Shown: positions 5,597-5,765 of the stretch, piece by piece
Position numbering within the stretch: position 1 is the stretch's first letter
Layout of the letters: each line of letters starts with the position of its first letter
Assembly (NCBI GenBank): GCA_017829075.1
Contig: JAGAJA010000089.1
Coordinates: 1-5,765, forward strand
Length of the DNA: 5,765 nt
Direction: 5' to 3'
From: Oscillospiraceae bacterium
GTDB taxonomy: Bacteria; Bacillota_A; Clostridia; Oscillospirales; Ruminococcaceae
Translations under genes and position numbers: made by a program
The notes under the pieces: generated by a model
The model's database searches: none
Told to the model about the DNA's origin: nothing
What the model saw: the letters and a program-made list of their open reading frames with translations, nothing else

Positions 5597-5624
5597 TTTG
5601 GGCGTACATCTTTGTACGCCCAAA
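5597..5624. repeat. Perfect 12-bp stem-loop after rlmN
   Basis: TTTGGGCGTACA (5597-5608) pairs exactly with 5613-5624 around a TCTT loop. No T-tract follows on the plus strand, so it is not a classical terminator by itself. It could stabilise the 3' end of the message or act together with the stem-loop at 5650. It starts 29 bp after the rlmN stop. Confidence 0.6.
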
Positions 5625-5649
5625 TCAGCTTGTCGAAAAACTCAGTTTT

Positions 5650-5682
5650 GCCCGCGAAGCGGGCTTTTGAAATCCGTTTTTT
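5650..5682 (+). terminator. Probable intrinsic terminator of the radical SAM operon
   Basis: GCCCGC (5650-5655) and GCGGGC (5659-5664) form a tight GC stem with a GAA loop. It is followed by TTTT (5665-5668) and, after eight bases, by a run of six Ts (5677-5682). The first T-tract is short, so efficiency is uncertain. Confidence 0.55.
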
Positions 5683-5708
5683 GCCCCAGCTCTGCCGGGG
5701 CAAAAAAC
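5676..5708. repeat. 12-bp stem-loop with T-run before and A-run after
   Basis: GTTTTTTGCCCC (5676-5687) pairs exactly with GGGGCAAAAAAC (5697-5708) around a 9-nt loop. The T-run precedes and the A-run follows the stem on both strands, which is the reverse of a terminator. From 5709 to the window end I see no gene. Confidence 0.55.
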
Positions 5709-5765
5709 ACTTCTATCCGCACAACTGTACTGGCAACGGCTTACGCCTTATGCCTTACGCGGGCA

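Noticed and set aside
5676..5708. Stem-loop at the right end as a bidirectional terminator
   Set aside because: The T-run comes before and the A-run after the stem on either strand, the reverse of what termination needs.
5709..5765. Start of a further gene at the right edge
   Set aside because: No start, ribosome site or recognisable peptide can be seen in the last 57 bases; only short repeats such as TTACGCC/TTATGCC/TTACGC are present.

Overview
The window looks like chromosomal DNA from an anaerobic, low-to-mid GC Firmicute, probably a gut Clostridia of the Oscillospiraceae/Ruminococcaceae type. This is inferred from Clostridia-like protein sequences (the NrdD C-terminus and a short RlmN), strong Shine-Dalgarno sequences, consensus sigma-A promoters, and small GC-rich hairpin repeats between genes. 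No database search was possible.

Layout. Positions 1-245 hold no credible gene. They form an imperfect, nested inverted repeat, and a near-consensus minus-strand promoter (266-294) reads leftward into it. Positions 335-3277 (minus strand) carry the class III (anaerobic) ribonucleotide reductase pair: nrdD first (947-3277), then its activase nrdG (335-838). The two are separated by about 108 bp containing two GC-rich hairpins. Positions 3278-3617 are a divergent control region. It has a perfect TTGACA-17-TATAAT promoter for nrdD, a good NrdR box and a degenerate second one, a TTGACG-17-extended-10 promoter for the rightward genes, and several repeats. Positions 3618-5567 (plus strand) carry two radical SAM genes 6 bp apart: a YhcC/YtqA-family (TIGR01212) protein and an RlmN-family 23S rRNA/tRNA A-C2 methyltransferase. 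Positions 5568-5765 hold a series of stem-loops, one of them terminator-like, and no gene that I can support.

How the genes work together. NrdG uses its [4Fe-4S] cluster and SAM to place a glycyl radical on NrdD, which then makes dNTPs without oxygen. NrdR, encoded elsewhere, probably represses this pair when dATP is high. The rightward pair is probably concerned with RNA modification: RlmN methylates A2503 of 23S rRNA and A37 of some tRNAs, and Bacillus relatives of the TIGR01212 protein have been linked to modification of the tRNA wobble uridine. All four genes belong to oxygen-sensitive radical chemistry, but only the coding organisation, not a shared pathway, is visible here.

The least explained parts are the structured element at the left edge with its inward-reading promoter, the tandem hairpins between nrdD and nrdG, and the 13-bp inverted repeat that brackets the upstream region of the radical SAM operon.
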